33,872 bases of DNA. Origin: an uncultured Verrucomicrobiota bacterium (GTDB lineage Bacteria; Verrucomicrobiota; Verrucomicrobiia; Verrucomicrobiales; Verrucomicrobiaceae). The position numbers and the translations under genes are program-made. Positions 23,828-31,362 of this stretch are shown in pieces; within the stretch, counting starts at the first letter, position 1, and every line of letters begins with the position of its first letter. Under the pieces are notes generated by a model. The model saw only the letters and a program-made list of their open reading frames with translations. It was not told the origin of the DNA and ran no database searches. The stretch lies in assembly GCA_903848465.1 (NCBI GenBank), contig CAINGK010000149.1:1-33872 (forward strand), read 5' to 3'.

Positions 23828-25789
23828 ATGTCCGAAGCCCGCAAGACCCTCGAAGAACGCGCTCAGATGTCTGACATCGATCGCCTGCGCCACTCCTGTG
23901 CCCACGTGATGGCCACCGCCATCCTGCGCCTGTGGCCGAATGCCCAGTTTGCCTACGGCCCACCGGTCGAAAACGGCTTTTATTACGACTTCGATCTCCC
24001 GGATCACCGTATCACCCCGGACGACTTCGAGAAGATCGAGGCGGAGATGAAGAAGATCTCCAAGGAGAACCAGAAATTTGAATGGAAGGGCGTCAGCCGT
24101 GACGAAGCCATCGCGCTGGCGAAATCAGGCCGCCTGGGTGGTCTAACGGAGCGTCCGGGGAATCCGAGCACGTTTAAACTGGACCTGCTGGAAAAGATTC
24201 CTGAAGGCGAGCAGATCTCGACCTTCCAAAATGGTGATTTCATCGACCTCTGTGCTGGCCCTCACGTGGGCTACAGCGGCAAGTGCAAGCACGTCAAAAT
24301 CATGTCCGTCGCCAGCGCCTTCTACATGGGCGACGACACGAAGCCGCAGCTCCAGCGCCTCTACGGCACCGCCTTCCCAAGCAGCGAAGAACTCGCGAAG
24401 CACCTCGAACAACTCGAAGAGGCGAAGAAGCGCGATCACCGCAAGCTGGGCAAGGAATTGAAGCTCTTCCACATCGACGAAGAAGTGGGGCAGGGGCTCA
24501 TTCTCTGGACTCCGAACGGCGCGATCCTGCGTCAGGAACTGCAAAATTTCATCAGCGAAGAACTGCGCAAGCAGGGCTACAGCCAGGTCTTCACGCCGCA
24601 CATCGGCAAAGTGGGCCTGTACAAGACCAGCGGTCATTTCCCGTATTACAAGGACAGCCAGTTCGCTCCCGTCATTGAAAACGACGATCTCGCGAAGGTG
24701 ATCAAGGAAGGCTGCGGCTGCTGTGAAGTCATGGAGCGCCTCGGTGCCGTGTCTGCCCGCATGCGCCAGCAGCTCAACGAGCGTGCCGGCAAGGAAGTCA
24801 TCACCGAAGACCGCGTGCTGCCGGATGACAAACTGCTCGACGGCTTCTTGCTGAAGCCGATGAACTGCCCCCATCACATCAAGATTTACGACAGCCAGCC
24901 GCGCAGCTATCGCGACCTGCCGGTGCGCCTCGCCGAATTCGGCACGGTGTATCGCTGGGAGCAGAGCGGTGAATTGAACGGCATGACGCGCGTGCGTGGT
25001 TTCACGCAGGATGACGCGCATCTTTTCTGCACCGAAGACCAGGTGGCCAAGGAAGTCCTCGGCTGCCTCAGCCTCGTGAAGATCGTGCTCAACACCCTCG
25101 GCATGCACGACTACCGTGTGCGCGTGGGTCTGCGTGATCCGGACAGCAGCAAGTTCACCGGCAACCCGGAGCAGTGGGACAAAGCCGAAGCCGCCTGCCG
25201 CGAAGCCGCCGCCACGCTGGGAGTTCCCTTCACCGAAGAGCCCGGCGAAGCCGCGTTCTACGGACCGAAGATCGACTTCGTCATCAAGGACGTGATTGGT
25301 CGCGAATGGCAGCTCGGCACCGTGCAGGTGGACTACGTCCTGCCTGTGCGCTTTGACCTCACCTACAACGGCGCCGACAACCGCCAGCATCGCCCGGTCA
25401 TGATCCACCGCGCCCCCTTCGGCAGCATGGAGCGTTTCTGCGGCGTCCTCATCGAGCACTTTGCCGGTCACTTCCCGACCTGGCTCGCCCCCGAGCAGGT
25501 ACGCATCCTCACCATCAGCGAGAAGGTCGATGCCTTTGCCGATGAGATCTACGCCCAGCTCAAAGATGCTGGCCTGCGTGTCTCATTGAACAATGATGCG
25601 GACAAAATCGGTGCAAAGATCCGATTGGCCCAGCTTGATCGCATTCCTTACATGCTCGTTCTGGGTGAGAAGGAAGCGGCTGCACAGTGCGTGGCGGTGC
25701 GCCATAGCAAGAAGGGTGACCTTGGCGTGAAGCCGATTGCAGAGTTCCTTGCTGAGATTGCGGCGGAGGTGAAGGAGCGGAGGTTGTAA
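23828..25789 (+). CDS. thrS: Threonine--tRNA ligase lacking the TGS domain
   Basis: 653 residues; charges tRNA-Thr in the cytosol. The N2 editing domain begins at once: His22 and His26 in RHSCAHVMAT, then Cys142 and His146 in DLCAGPHV. The class II catalytic core is about 215-530: motif 2 in YRWEQSGELNGMTRVRG, motif 3 in HRAPFGSMERF. Zinc ligands are Cys347 (MNCPHH), His398 (DDAHLFC) and the His of IHRAPF. The anticodon-binding domain is C-terminal. The usual N-terminal TGS domain (about 60 residues) is absent. An insertion of about 55-60 residues (roughly 281-338) with a GCGCC cluster lies between HFPYYKDSQF and LLKPMNCP. ATG 23828 (MSEARKTLEE) is preferred; ATG 23804 and a frame from 23726 add residues unrelated to TGS. 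Confidence 0.95.
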   Translation: MSEARKTLEERAQMSDIDRLRHSCAHVMATAILRLWPNAQFAYGPPVENGFYYDFDLPDHRITPDDFEKIEAEMKKISKENQKFEWKGVSRDEAIALAKSGRLGGLTERPGNPSTFKLDLLEKIPEGEQISTFQNGDFIDLCAGPHVGYSGKCKHVKIMSVASAFYMGDDTKPQLQRLYGTAFPSSEELAKHLEQLEEAKKRDHRKLGKELKLFHIDEEVGQGLILWTPNGAILRQELQNFISEELRKQGYSQVFTPHIGKVGLYKTSGHFPYYKDSQFAPVIENDDLAKVIKEGCGCCEVMERLGAVSARMRQQLNERAGKEVITEDRVLPDDKLLDGFLLKPMNCPHHIKIYDSQPRSYRDLPVRLAEFGTVYRWEQSGELNGMTRVRGFTQDDAHLFCTEDQVAKEVLGCLSLVKIVLNTLGMHDYRVRVGLRDPDSSKFTGNPEQWDKAEAACREAAATLGVPFTEEPGEAAFYGPKIDFVIKDVIGREWQLGTVQVDYVLPVRFDLTYNGADNRQHRPVMIHRAPFGSMERFCGVLIEHFAGHFPTWLAPEQVRILTISEKVDAFADEIYAQLKDAGLRVSLNNDADKIGAKIRLAQLDRIPYMLVLGEKEAAAQCVAVRHSKKGDLGVKPIAEFLAEIAAEVKERRL

Positions 25790-25808
25790 GGCAACTCACT
25801 GATTCATC

Positions 25809-26153
25809 ATGGGTCTGGATTCGATCTGGAAAAGCCCAAAGCGAGTATGGTTTTGGAAAAAACCAGATCTCGCGGCGGGCTTATGCAGTGGACATGGCCA
25901 GGGTTCGTTTCGTGGAGGCAGGTATAATGATACTACCTTAGCAATCAGCCCGTATTCCTTGTACAGCTACGAACTCAGCAACGAGCAGGTTAAAGAAATC
26001 GCAGATGCTTTGGTATCGCTCTCATTTGAGACAGCGATGCGATTGGTTCGCGAAAAAGAAGGCGTGGAACTGGAAGAGGCGGAATATGCCGACCTCACTC
26101 GGGTCTTTGCCAAATATGCGAAGGCTGGTGCAAAGCTGCTGGGTTCTTGGTGA
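25809..26153 (+). CDS. Small hypothetical protein
   Basis: 114 residues, soluble, not assigned. The N-terminus MGLDSIWKSP, the middle CSGHGQGSFRGGRYND and a helical, acidic C-terminal part (VREKEGVELEEAEYADL) give a coherent protein with ordinary composition. I have an impression of other bacterial proteins with the MGLDSIW start and GxGSFRG motif, but no function. It lies 19 bp after thrS and is the last chromosomal gene before the tRNA-Arg remnant. Confidence 0.65.
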   Translation: MGLDSIWKSPKRVWFWKKPDLAAGLCSGHGQGSFRGGRYNDTTLAISPYSLYSYELSNEQVKEIADALVSLSFETAMRLVREKEGVELEEAEYADLTRVFAKYAKAGAKLLGSW

Positions 26154-26174
26154 GGCCGAAACTTCTTGGCTCAC

Positions 26175-26330
26175 TCAAACCCGCGTCAAACCCAGCAACT
26201 CCTTCACATGACCGAGTTCATCTGCCGAGGTTTTAGCCATAAAGTCACGCGTATGGGCGAATTGCACGTCGGGTTGGTTGTCGATGCGGGCGAAGTCGTA
26301 GATCCCTTGACTGACAAGGTGTTCAGCCGA
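26175..26330 (-). pseudogene. Possible C-terminal gene fragment next to the attachment site
   Basis: One minus-strand frame reads sensible protein (GIYDFARIDNQPDVQF; HTRDFMAKTSADELGHVKEL) to a TGA at 26177-26175. It has no usable start: upstream the frame runs through the tRNA-Arg remnant to a stop. It may be the tail of a gene cut when the element inserted, or chance. Family not recognised. Confidence 0.3.
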
Positions 26331-26338
26331 TTTTCGGC

Positions 26339-26387
26339 TGGTGCGCCCGCCAGGAATCGAACCTGGATATGCGGCTTCGGAGACCGT
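26339..26387 (-). other. 3' half of tRNA-Arg(CCG), integration attachment site
   Basis: On the minus strand: five bases that pair as four of five anticodon-stem pairs (26387-26383), loop CTCCGAA with anticodon CCG (26382-26376), the 3' stem GCCGC (26375-26371), ATAT, a T-arm CCAGG-TTCGATT-CCTGG (26366-26350), acceptor strand CGGGCGC (26349-26343), discriminator A and CCA (26341-26339). No D-arm and no GCGCCCG 5' acceptor strand exist upstream, so the tRNA is cut in or just before the anticodon stem. A tyrosine integrase starts 99 bp away. This is the classic arrangement of an element inserted in a tRNA gene. A 7-bp hairpin (26324-26340) follows the CCA end. Confidence 0.75.
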
Positions 26388-26421
26388 AAACCTCCCTTAT
26401 AAATCAAGGCTAAGATGTCGC

Positions 26422-26438
26422 TGTAACTGTTTTGTAAC
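26422..26438 (+). repeat. Direct TGTAAC repeats between attachment site and integrase
   Basis: TGTAAC at 26422-26427 and 26433-26438, 11 bp apart (one helical turn), between the tRNA remnant and the integrase start. Spacing and place fit arm-type integrase or excisionase sites. Six-base repeats are weak evidence by themselves. Confidence 0.25.
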
Positions 26439-26485
26439 GGATTTTGGATGACTTTTGGTGCGTTTCAGTGCATCATCATGCAATC

Positions 26486-27658
26486 ATGGCTCGCCAACTC
26501 ATCACCCTCAGAAAGTACAAGCACCCGCGCTACAAGTTCCGCGTCACTTTCCGCCAAGGGGACAAATACGAGCAGAAGTACTTCACCGCTCGCAGCGGGC
26601 CGGAGGGTGCGGATGCCTTCATGGCAGAAAAGCAGGTGGAGCTTTTGAACGAGGGCCGGAAGCATGGCGACTTCACCGACGCGGAGCGCAAGGCCGTGAT
26701 TCGTTCGCGTGAACTGGCGGAGAGCTTCGCCGCCTCTGGCGTGAAAGGCTTCACCCTGGATGCCGCCTTGAAGTTCTATTCCGACCACCTGCATTTGCGC
26801 CGCCGCTCCGCCAAGGTGCTCATCGCCTACGATGAATTTGTCCAAACACGAGAGAGGGAAGGGGCCAGCACTTCCCATCTGCGGGACTTCACCTATCGTT
26901 TGCAGCTCTTCGCCAAGAAGCACGCCAAACGCCTCGTGGCGGAGATCACAACGAAGGACGTGGATGCTTGGCTTTTCGGCCTCAAGCACTCCGCACAGTC
27001 CCGCGACAAGCACCGCCGCTTGCTGCACAACTTCTTTGGCTACTGCACAGGCCGTGGCTATACCGAGGAAAACCCGGTTTCACGCGCCGCGAAGGTGAAG
27101 GTGATACGGAAGGCTCCCGGCATCCTCGCGCCCGCAGACGCCGCCGCTGTGCTCGCTGCCGCCCCGGCGGAGATCGTGCCCGCGCTCGCCATTGGATTCT
27201 TTGCCGGACTACGCACGGCGGAGATTGCGCGGCTGGACTGGAACGAGATCAATCTCAAGACCGGCTTCATTGAAGTCACCGCCGAGAATGCCAAGAGCAG
27301 CCAACGCCGCCTTGTTGTCATCACGCCCAATCTCAAAGCATGGCTTGAGCCACACGCGCAACGCTCCGGCCCGGTGCGCCTCACCGAGATGCGACACAAG
27401 GACCGCTTCGACATTGCCCGCAAAGAGGCAGGCATCAAATGGCCCGCCAACGCCGCCCGTCATTCTTTCGCCAGCTACCATCTGGCCTTGCATCAGGACG
27501 CCGCCAAGACCGCCCTGCAACTCGGACACACGAACACCGCTGTATTGTTCCAGCACTACCGCGAACTGGCACGGCCTGAGGATGCCGAGGCTTACTTTGC
27601 CATCACGCCCAAGACGGCTACGCCCACAAACATCATTCGCATGGAGGATGCAGCATGA
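26486..27658 (+). CDS. int: Tyrosine recombinase (integrase)
   Basis: 390 residues from ATG 26486 (MARQLITLRK); an upstream start at 26444 adds 14 atypical residues. SAM-like core-binding domain about 90-195, catalytic domain about 205-375. Catalytic residues: Arg243 (AGLRTAEIARLDW), Lys270 (AENAKSSQRR), Arg325 (NAARHSFASYHLA), His348 (LGHTNT) and the nucleophile Tyr358 (FQHYREL). The first residue of the usual HxxR box is Asn322, giving NxxR. It integrates and, with a partner, excises the element at the tRNA-Arg site beside it. Transcribed away from the tRNA. The next gene overlaps its stop by ATGA, so both are coupled. Confidence 0.93.
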   Translation: MARQLITLRKYKHPRYKFRVTFRQGDKYEQKYFTARSGPEGADAFMAEKQVELLNEGRKHGDFTDAERKAVIRSRELAESFAASGVKGFTLDAALKFYSDHLHLRRRSAKVLIAYDEFVQTREREGASTSHLRDFTYRLQLFAKKHAKRLVAEITTKDVDAWLFGLKHSAQSRDKHRRLLHNFFGYCTGRGYTEENPVSRAAKVKVIRKAPGILAPADAAAVLAAAPAEIVPALAIGFFAGLRTAEIARLDWNEINLKTGFIEVTAENAKSSQRRLVVITPNLKAWLEPHAQRSGPVRLTEMRHKDRFDIARKEAGIKWPANAARHSFASYHLALHQDAAKTALQLGHTNTAVLFQHYRELARPEDAEAYFAITPKTATPTNIIRMEDAA

Positions 27659-28617
27659 GCAAAGCATTTGAAGTCCAAAGGAGCAAATCGCCTTGGAATG
27701 CGTCCAAAATCATCAAGGAAGACAACGCGAAGAATCCACGCAAAAATACACCTCAGCAGAGCAAGAAGCATGCAGTGCCGAAACAAAACAGGTGCTACAC
27801 TGATGCAGAATTGGCTGATTTGGAAGCCTTTGCCCAGATATACTCAAAGCAGCATCAGTCCGCTGCCATCGACAACGCCCGGAAACAGGCCCAAGATGGG
27901 GTGTTTGCAACGACTCTGGAACATCAGGTGATGATGTGGGCCACATGGGCGGGAATGACCGACACCTTTGGCGGGCCGAAAAACAGGAAGGACATGAATG
28001 GTGCTGAGATTGAAGACTGGTGGAAAGAACAGGAGGAAGGCGGACTAGTGCCACGCCTCAAATGCGACTTGGAGCGGGCAACCGTGGTGCGTGTCGCCTA
28101 TCACATCGCTTGGGCAGTAAGGGACGGTGACGAACCATTCTTCAAACGAATCTTAACCGCCTTGAGGGCCAAGCGAAAGCATCCAGAGCAACCGAATGGC
28201 GGCGGGAAGATTCTATTGGACTCCGTTCCGCTGACCGTGAAGCAACTTGGCCTCCGCCGAAAGCGAGGTCGTGGGTTCACTGCTCACGACCTTGCCTGCT
28301 GTTTTCCAAGTGCGCTGTGTTTGGTTATGAATCGGCGATTACACGATTTCGGCGAAGGAGTGACCCGACAGAGGGTCACGCGGAGAGAATTAGCACTGGC
28401 CGTTCGAGAGCAGCGGTACAATGCTCTGCGCGGCTCCGAATTGATCAATGTCGAGAATGCTGAAGATGGCTTCTTTTCTACCTGTGACCTCGAAGATCGA
28501 AGTAAAGTTCCACCCATCAGCCCTACTGAGAGTTCTGAGCTTTCTCGCTGGATAACGAAGGCCGGTTTCCAACGGTTCATGGCAGAGCAGCCCATAGCTC
28601 GTAAGCGTCGGAAATGA
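27655..28617 (+). CDS. Unknown protein coupled to the integrase
   Basis: 320 residues, not recognised. A basic N-terminal 50 residues is followed by helical segments (ADLEAFAQIYSKQHQSAAID; VMMWATWAGMTDTFGG; DWWKEQEEGG) and a very basic C-terminus (IARKRRK). A patch ELALAVREQRYNALRGSE could be part of a DNA-contacting helical domain. No membrane segment. The ATG at 27655 overlaps the integrase TGA. AT-richer than the integrase. A role in integration, replication control or element defence is possible but unsupported by any motif. Confidence 0.75.
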   Translation: MSKAFEVQRSKSPWNASKIIKEDNAKNPRKNTPQQSKKHAVPKQNRCYTDAELADLEAFAQIYSKQHQSAAIDNARKQAQDGVFATTLEHQVMMWATWAGMTDTFGGPKNRKDMNGAEIEDWWKEQEEGGLVPRLKCDLERATVVRVAYHIAWAVRDGDEPFFKRILTALRAKRKHPEQPNGGGKILLDSVPLTVKQLGLRRKRGRGFTAHDLACCFPSALCLVMNRRLHDFGEGVTRQRVTRRELALAVREQRYNALRGSELINVENAEDGFFSTCDLEDRSKVPPISPTESSELSRWITKAGFQRFMAEQPIARKRRK

Positions 28618-28630
28618 TGCCTTTGATGCT

Positions 28631-28671
28631 ATTGCGCTAAAATAGACCAAAACCGGCGATTTTAACGCAAT
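28631..28671. promoter_or_regulatory. 13-bp inverted repeat ahead of the HTH gene
   Basis: Arms ATTGCGCTAAAAT (28631-28643) and ATTTTAACGCAAT (28659-28671) match at 12 of 13 positions around a 15-bp centre. The repeat lies 13 bp after one gene and 35 bp before the HTH start. No T-tract follows on either strand, so an operator or replication-protein site fits better than a terminator. Confidence 0.55.
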
Positions 28672-28706
28672 CGCGAGCTGTGCGGCTGCCTGCTCTTGTT
28701 GGCAGC

Positions 28707-28964
28707 ATGGCTCTATCACCTGCTCCACAAATAGCTTCCGGCCTCCCAGCCGCGAAGAAAACCCGCCACGAGATCGCCGCACATTGCGGTTTGTCTCTGC
28801 GATACATCGACGAACTCACACGCAATGGCGTGCTGCCCCACTTCAAAATCGGGAAGTCCATAAGATTTGACCTGCTGGAGTGCGAGGCTGCATTGCGCGA
28901 ACGCTTCCACGTCCAGACCAAGGCCCGAAAGCCAGTCAACAATGGCACCCATCCCCAGGCATAA
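28707..28964 (+). CDS. Helix-turn-helix protein, excisionase/MerR-like (HTH_17 style)
   Basis: 85 residues from ATG 28707 (MALSPAPQIASG); an upstream GTG at 28680 is less likely. The core AKKTRHEIAAHCGLSLRYID then ELTRNGVLPHFKIGKSIRF is a winged-helix DNA-binding unit of the HTH_17/excisionase type (helix, turn, helix, then the wing with the strand IRFDLLECEAAL). Small proteins of this type act as recombination directionality factors or regulators. Position between the integrase unit and the primase genes supports such a role. The inverted repeat at 28631-28671 is an obvious candidate site. Confidence 0.8.
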   Translation: MALSPAPQIASGLPAAKKTRHEIAAHCGLSLRYIDELTRNGVLPHFKIGKSIRFDLLECEAALRERFHVQTKARKPVNNGTHPQA

Positions 28965-29032
28965 CAAAGCCGGGAGACTTTCGCCCGCCCGGCCCTGCGT
29001 GTGGTACGCGGAGAGTAGGCGAAATTGACCCC

Positions 29033-29051
29033 GGTGCAACCCAATTGCACC
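29033..29051 (+). promoter_or_regulatory. 7-bp perfect dyad touching the primase start codon
   Basis: GGTGCAA (29033-29039), CCCAA, TTGCACC (29045-29051), one base before the ATG at 29053. As RNA this hairpin would cover the ribosome-binding region; as DNA it could be an operator. The rest of the gap 28965-29032 shows nothing else firm. Confidence 0.45.
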
Positions 29052-29052
29052 C

Positions 29053-30012
29053 ATGAATACCATTCAAGAACGCGCTGCCGCTTACCTGGAGCGCATGCCG
29101 CCTGCCATTGCAGGCATTGGTGGACACTCCGCCACATTCAACGCCGCCGCTGCTCTCACTCGTGGCTTTGCCATGACAGAGCAGGACGCCTTGCCCTTGC
29201 TCATGGCATGGAATCAAACGCACTGCCAGCCACCTTGGACGGAATCCGAACTCCGCCACAAGCTCCGCAGTGCAGTCAGTTCCACACGCCCGCTAGGCTA
29301 CCTGCTGGATGAAGCAGGGTCGCGGCCAGACAACACCGCGCCCGACTTTGAAAGCGAGGCAGAGAAGAAAGCACGCCAGCGCAAAGCATGGCCGGAGTTC
29401 AAGCCGCTGAAAGCCGCTGGCATCACGGCCATTGCGGAACTCCGCCACATGCTACCCGATGCCGTTGACCTCGCGCACCGCTGGGAATTCGTGCGAGGCG
29501 CGGAGATCGAAGGCCAGCGCTGCTTCATCATTCACGAAGGCAAATTTGCACAAGCACGCCGTCTTGACGGCCAGCCCTTCACGCGAAGCGATGGCACGAA
29601 GATCAAGGCCAAGAATCTGCCAGGAAGCACCGGCGCATTCATCGGCCAGCACTGGCTTGGAGACACGCAGAACGTCCTGCTCGTGGAGGGTGCCATTGGA
29701 CTCCTTGAAGCACTCGCCGCCTACGCGCTGGTGAACATGAAGGAAAGCTGGAGCATCCTTGCTGCCACCAGCGCCAGCTCTCGCTTTGCCCGTGATCCTG
29801 CATTGCTGGCACTCCTCAAAGGTCGAAGCGTTCGCATCATCCCTGATGCGGATGAAGCCGGGATGGATGCCGCCGCTTCGTGGCTGGCAGACTTGGAAAC
29901 CGCTGGCGTTCGTGCCGATGCCATGGCGCTCCCTGAAGGATTCAAGGACTTGGGCGACATCATCGCCGCTCCTGAATCCCACCTCGAAACCCTCAACGCC
30001 ATTTTCCAATGA
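29053..30012 (+). CDS. Toprim-domain primase-like replication protein
   Basis: 319 residues. The N-terminal part (about 1-80, ERAAAYLERMPPAIAG; LLMAWNQTHCQPPW; ELRHKLRSA) resembles the PriCT-type helical domain of mobile-element primases. A beta-rich middle follows (CFIIHEGKFAQARRLDG). The Toprim domain is about 205-300: Glu212 in NVLLVEGAIG and Asp265/Asp267 in RIIPDADEAG, the metal-binding acidic residues of the fold. It lacks a catalytic zinc-binding N-terminal domain like that of DnaG. Probably primes replication of the element with the product of the next gene, which starts inside its stop codon (ATGA at 30009-30012). Confidence 0.85.
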   Translation: MNTIQERAAAYLERMPPAIAGIGGHSATFNAAAALTRGFAMTEQDALPLLMAWNQTHCQPPWTESELRHKLRSAVSSTRPLGYLLDEAGSRPDNTAPDFESEAEKKARQRKAWPEFKPLKAAGITAIAELRHMLPDAVDLAHRWEFVRGAEIEGQRCFIIHEGKFAQARRLDGQPFTRSDGTKIKAKNLPGSTGAFIGQHWLGDTQNVLLVEGAIGLLEALAAYALVNMKESWSILAATSASSRFARDPALLALLKGRSVRIIPDADEAGMDAAASWLADLETAGVRADAMALPEGFKDLGDIIAAPESHLETLNAIFQ

Positions 30013-31301
30013 AGCCACTCGCCGACTCCCTCCGCCAGCGTGCCACCTTCAAACCGAGCATTCCAGCCGCTCCCGGAAACGAAAAGCACGAAAACTACGA
30101 AAACTCCCCCCACCCGGCGGCAGACCCTTCGTGCAATTCGTCCTTTTCGTATGGCACGAGCAAACCGCCGACCTTGCCAGACTCCGCCCTTTATGGCACC
30201 GCCGGCGAGATCGTGCGCCGCATTCTGCCTCATACCGAAGCCGACCCCGCCGCGCTCTATGCGCAGTTGCTCACGGGCCTTGGCAATCTCATTGGCGCAT
30301 CCCCCTACTTCGTGGCCGATGGCTCACGGCACCGCGCCAATCTGTTTGCCATCATCTGCGGGCGCACGGCCAAGGCCAGAAAAGGTACGTCTTGGGCGCA
30401 GGCCAAGAATATCCTTGAAACCGTTGATCCTGATTGGTTCGCCAGTCGCGTAGAGACGGGCATCGTGTCCGGCGAAGGCATCACCCAGGTCTTTGACGAC
30501 GATGGAGACAAACGCCTGCTGTTGGTTGAAGGCGAGTTTGCCCAAGTCCTGCAAGTGATGAAGCGCGAGGGCAACACGGTATCCGTACTCTTGCGTCAGG
30601 CATGGGATGGGCAGCGAATCGCCGTCCTACGCCGAAAAGACCCGATCAAGGTCGAAGGCGCGCATATCAGCATGATAGGCCACGTCACCTTGCCAGAGCT
30701 TCGCCGCCTGCTTGCCAGCGTGGAGATGAGCAACGGTCTGGCCAATCGCTGTCTTTGGATTCATGCCGACCGCTCAAAGCTCCTGCCGGAAGGAGGCGGA
30801 ACGCCAGACACGACAGAGTTGACTGAATCCCTCCGCTCTGCCGTGAGAGCCGCTCGCGCCCGTGGAGAGGTTCAGCGGGATGTAGAGGCCCGCGATTTGT
30901 GGCATGCGATGTACACACAACTCAGCGAGCCCCCACCGGGGCGCATGGGCGAGATACTTTCCCGCGCTGAAGCCCAGGTCATGCGCATCGCTTTGCTGCT
31001 GGCCCTGCTGGATCAAGCCGACTTCATCGGCAAACAGCACCTCGAAGCCGCGCTGGCATTCTGGCGCTACTGCGAAGCCAGTGCCGCCCACATCTTTGCT
31101 GGCACATTTGCAGACCCAAAAGCAGCGAAGATATGGGAAGCCCTTGGCAATGGCCCTCTCACCATGACCAAGGTGCATGAGCTTTTCGGCAGGAACGCCC
31201 CCAAGCCGGAAATCGAAGCCGCCCTTGCCGAACTGGCCCCCATGATCGTGACCGAAACCGGCGGCCCTGGAGGCGGAAAGATCATCCGCCGCAAGTCCTG
31301 A
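30009..31301 (+). CDS. DUF3987/YfjI-like helicase-type protein
   Basis: 430 residues. A disordered N-terminal 55 residues is followed by a conserved region with AEIVRRILPHTEADPAALY in the style of DUF3987 (the frame itself reads GEIVRRILPHTEADPAALY), the segment FAIICGRTAKARKGTSW, which sits where a P-loop would be but is degenerate, and RLLLVEGEFAQVL, like a Walker B strand. The last 130 residues are helical with a winged-helix-like end (LTMTKVHELFGRNAPKPEIE). Proteins of this family accompany primases on prophages and islands. Translationally coupled to the primase-like gene. Loss of the classic P-loop Gly-Lys-Ser makes ATPase activity uncertain. Confidence 0.75.
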   Translation: MKPLADSLRQRATFKPSIPAAPGNEKHENYENSPHPAADPSCNSSFSYGTSKPPTLPDSALYGTAGEIVRRILPHTEADPAALYAQLLTGLGNLIGASPYFVADGSRHRANLFAIICGRTAKARKGTSWAQAKNILETVDPDWFASRVETGIVSGEGITQVFDDDGDKRLLLVEGEFAQVLQVMKREGNTVSVLLRQAWDGQRIAVLRRKDPIKVEGAHISMIGHVTLPELRRLLASVEMSNGLANRCLWIHADRSKLLPEGGGTPDTTELTESLRSAVRAARARGEVQRDVEARDLWHAMYTQLSEPPPGRMGEILSRAEAQVMRIALLLALLDQADFIGKQHLEAALAFWRYCEASAAHIFAGTFADPKAAKIWEALGNGPLTMTKVHELFGRNAPKPEIEAALAELAPMIVTETGGPGGGKIIRRKS

Positions 31302-31317
31302 CGCCCGCAGTTCCCGC

Positions 31318-31346
31318 TTGCCCCCCATAACGCTCCCCGTTATTAT
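31318..31346 (+). promoter_or_regulatory. higBA promoter with embedded palindromic operator
   Basis: TTGCCC (31318-31323), 17-bp spacer, TATTAT (31341-31346). Inside lies the perfect dyad ATAACG-CTCCC-CGTTAT (31327-31343), covering the spacer and half of the -10. A start near 31353 gives a leader of about ten bases to the higB ATG at 31363. This is the layout expected for autorepression by the HigA antitoxin. Confidence 0.65.
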
Positions 31347-31362
31347 GAACCAGCCACAATGC

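Noticed and set aside
26166..26402. Plus-strand frame MAHSNPRQTQQL and following
   Set aside because: Runs through the tRNA remnant and shows the typical spurious translation of tRNA complement.
26339..26415. Intact tRNA gene on the minus strand
   Set aside because: No matching 5' acceptor strand or D-arm; only the anticodon arm, T-arm and 3' acceptor strand exist.
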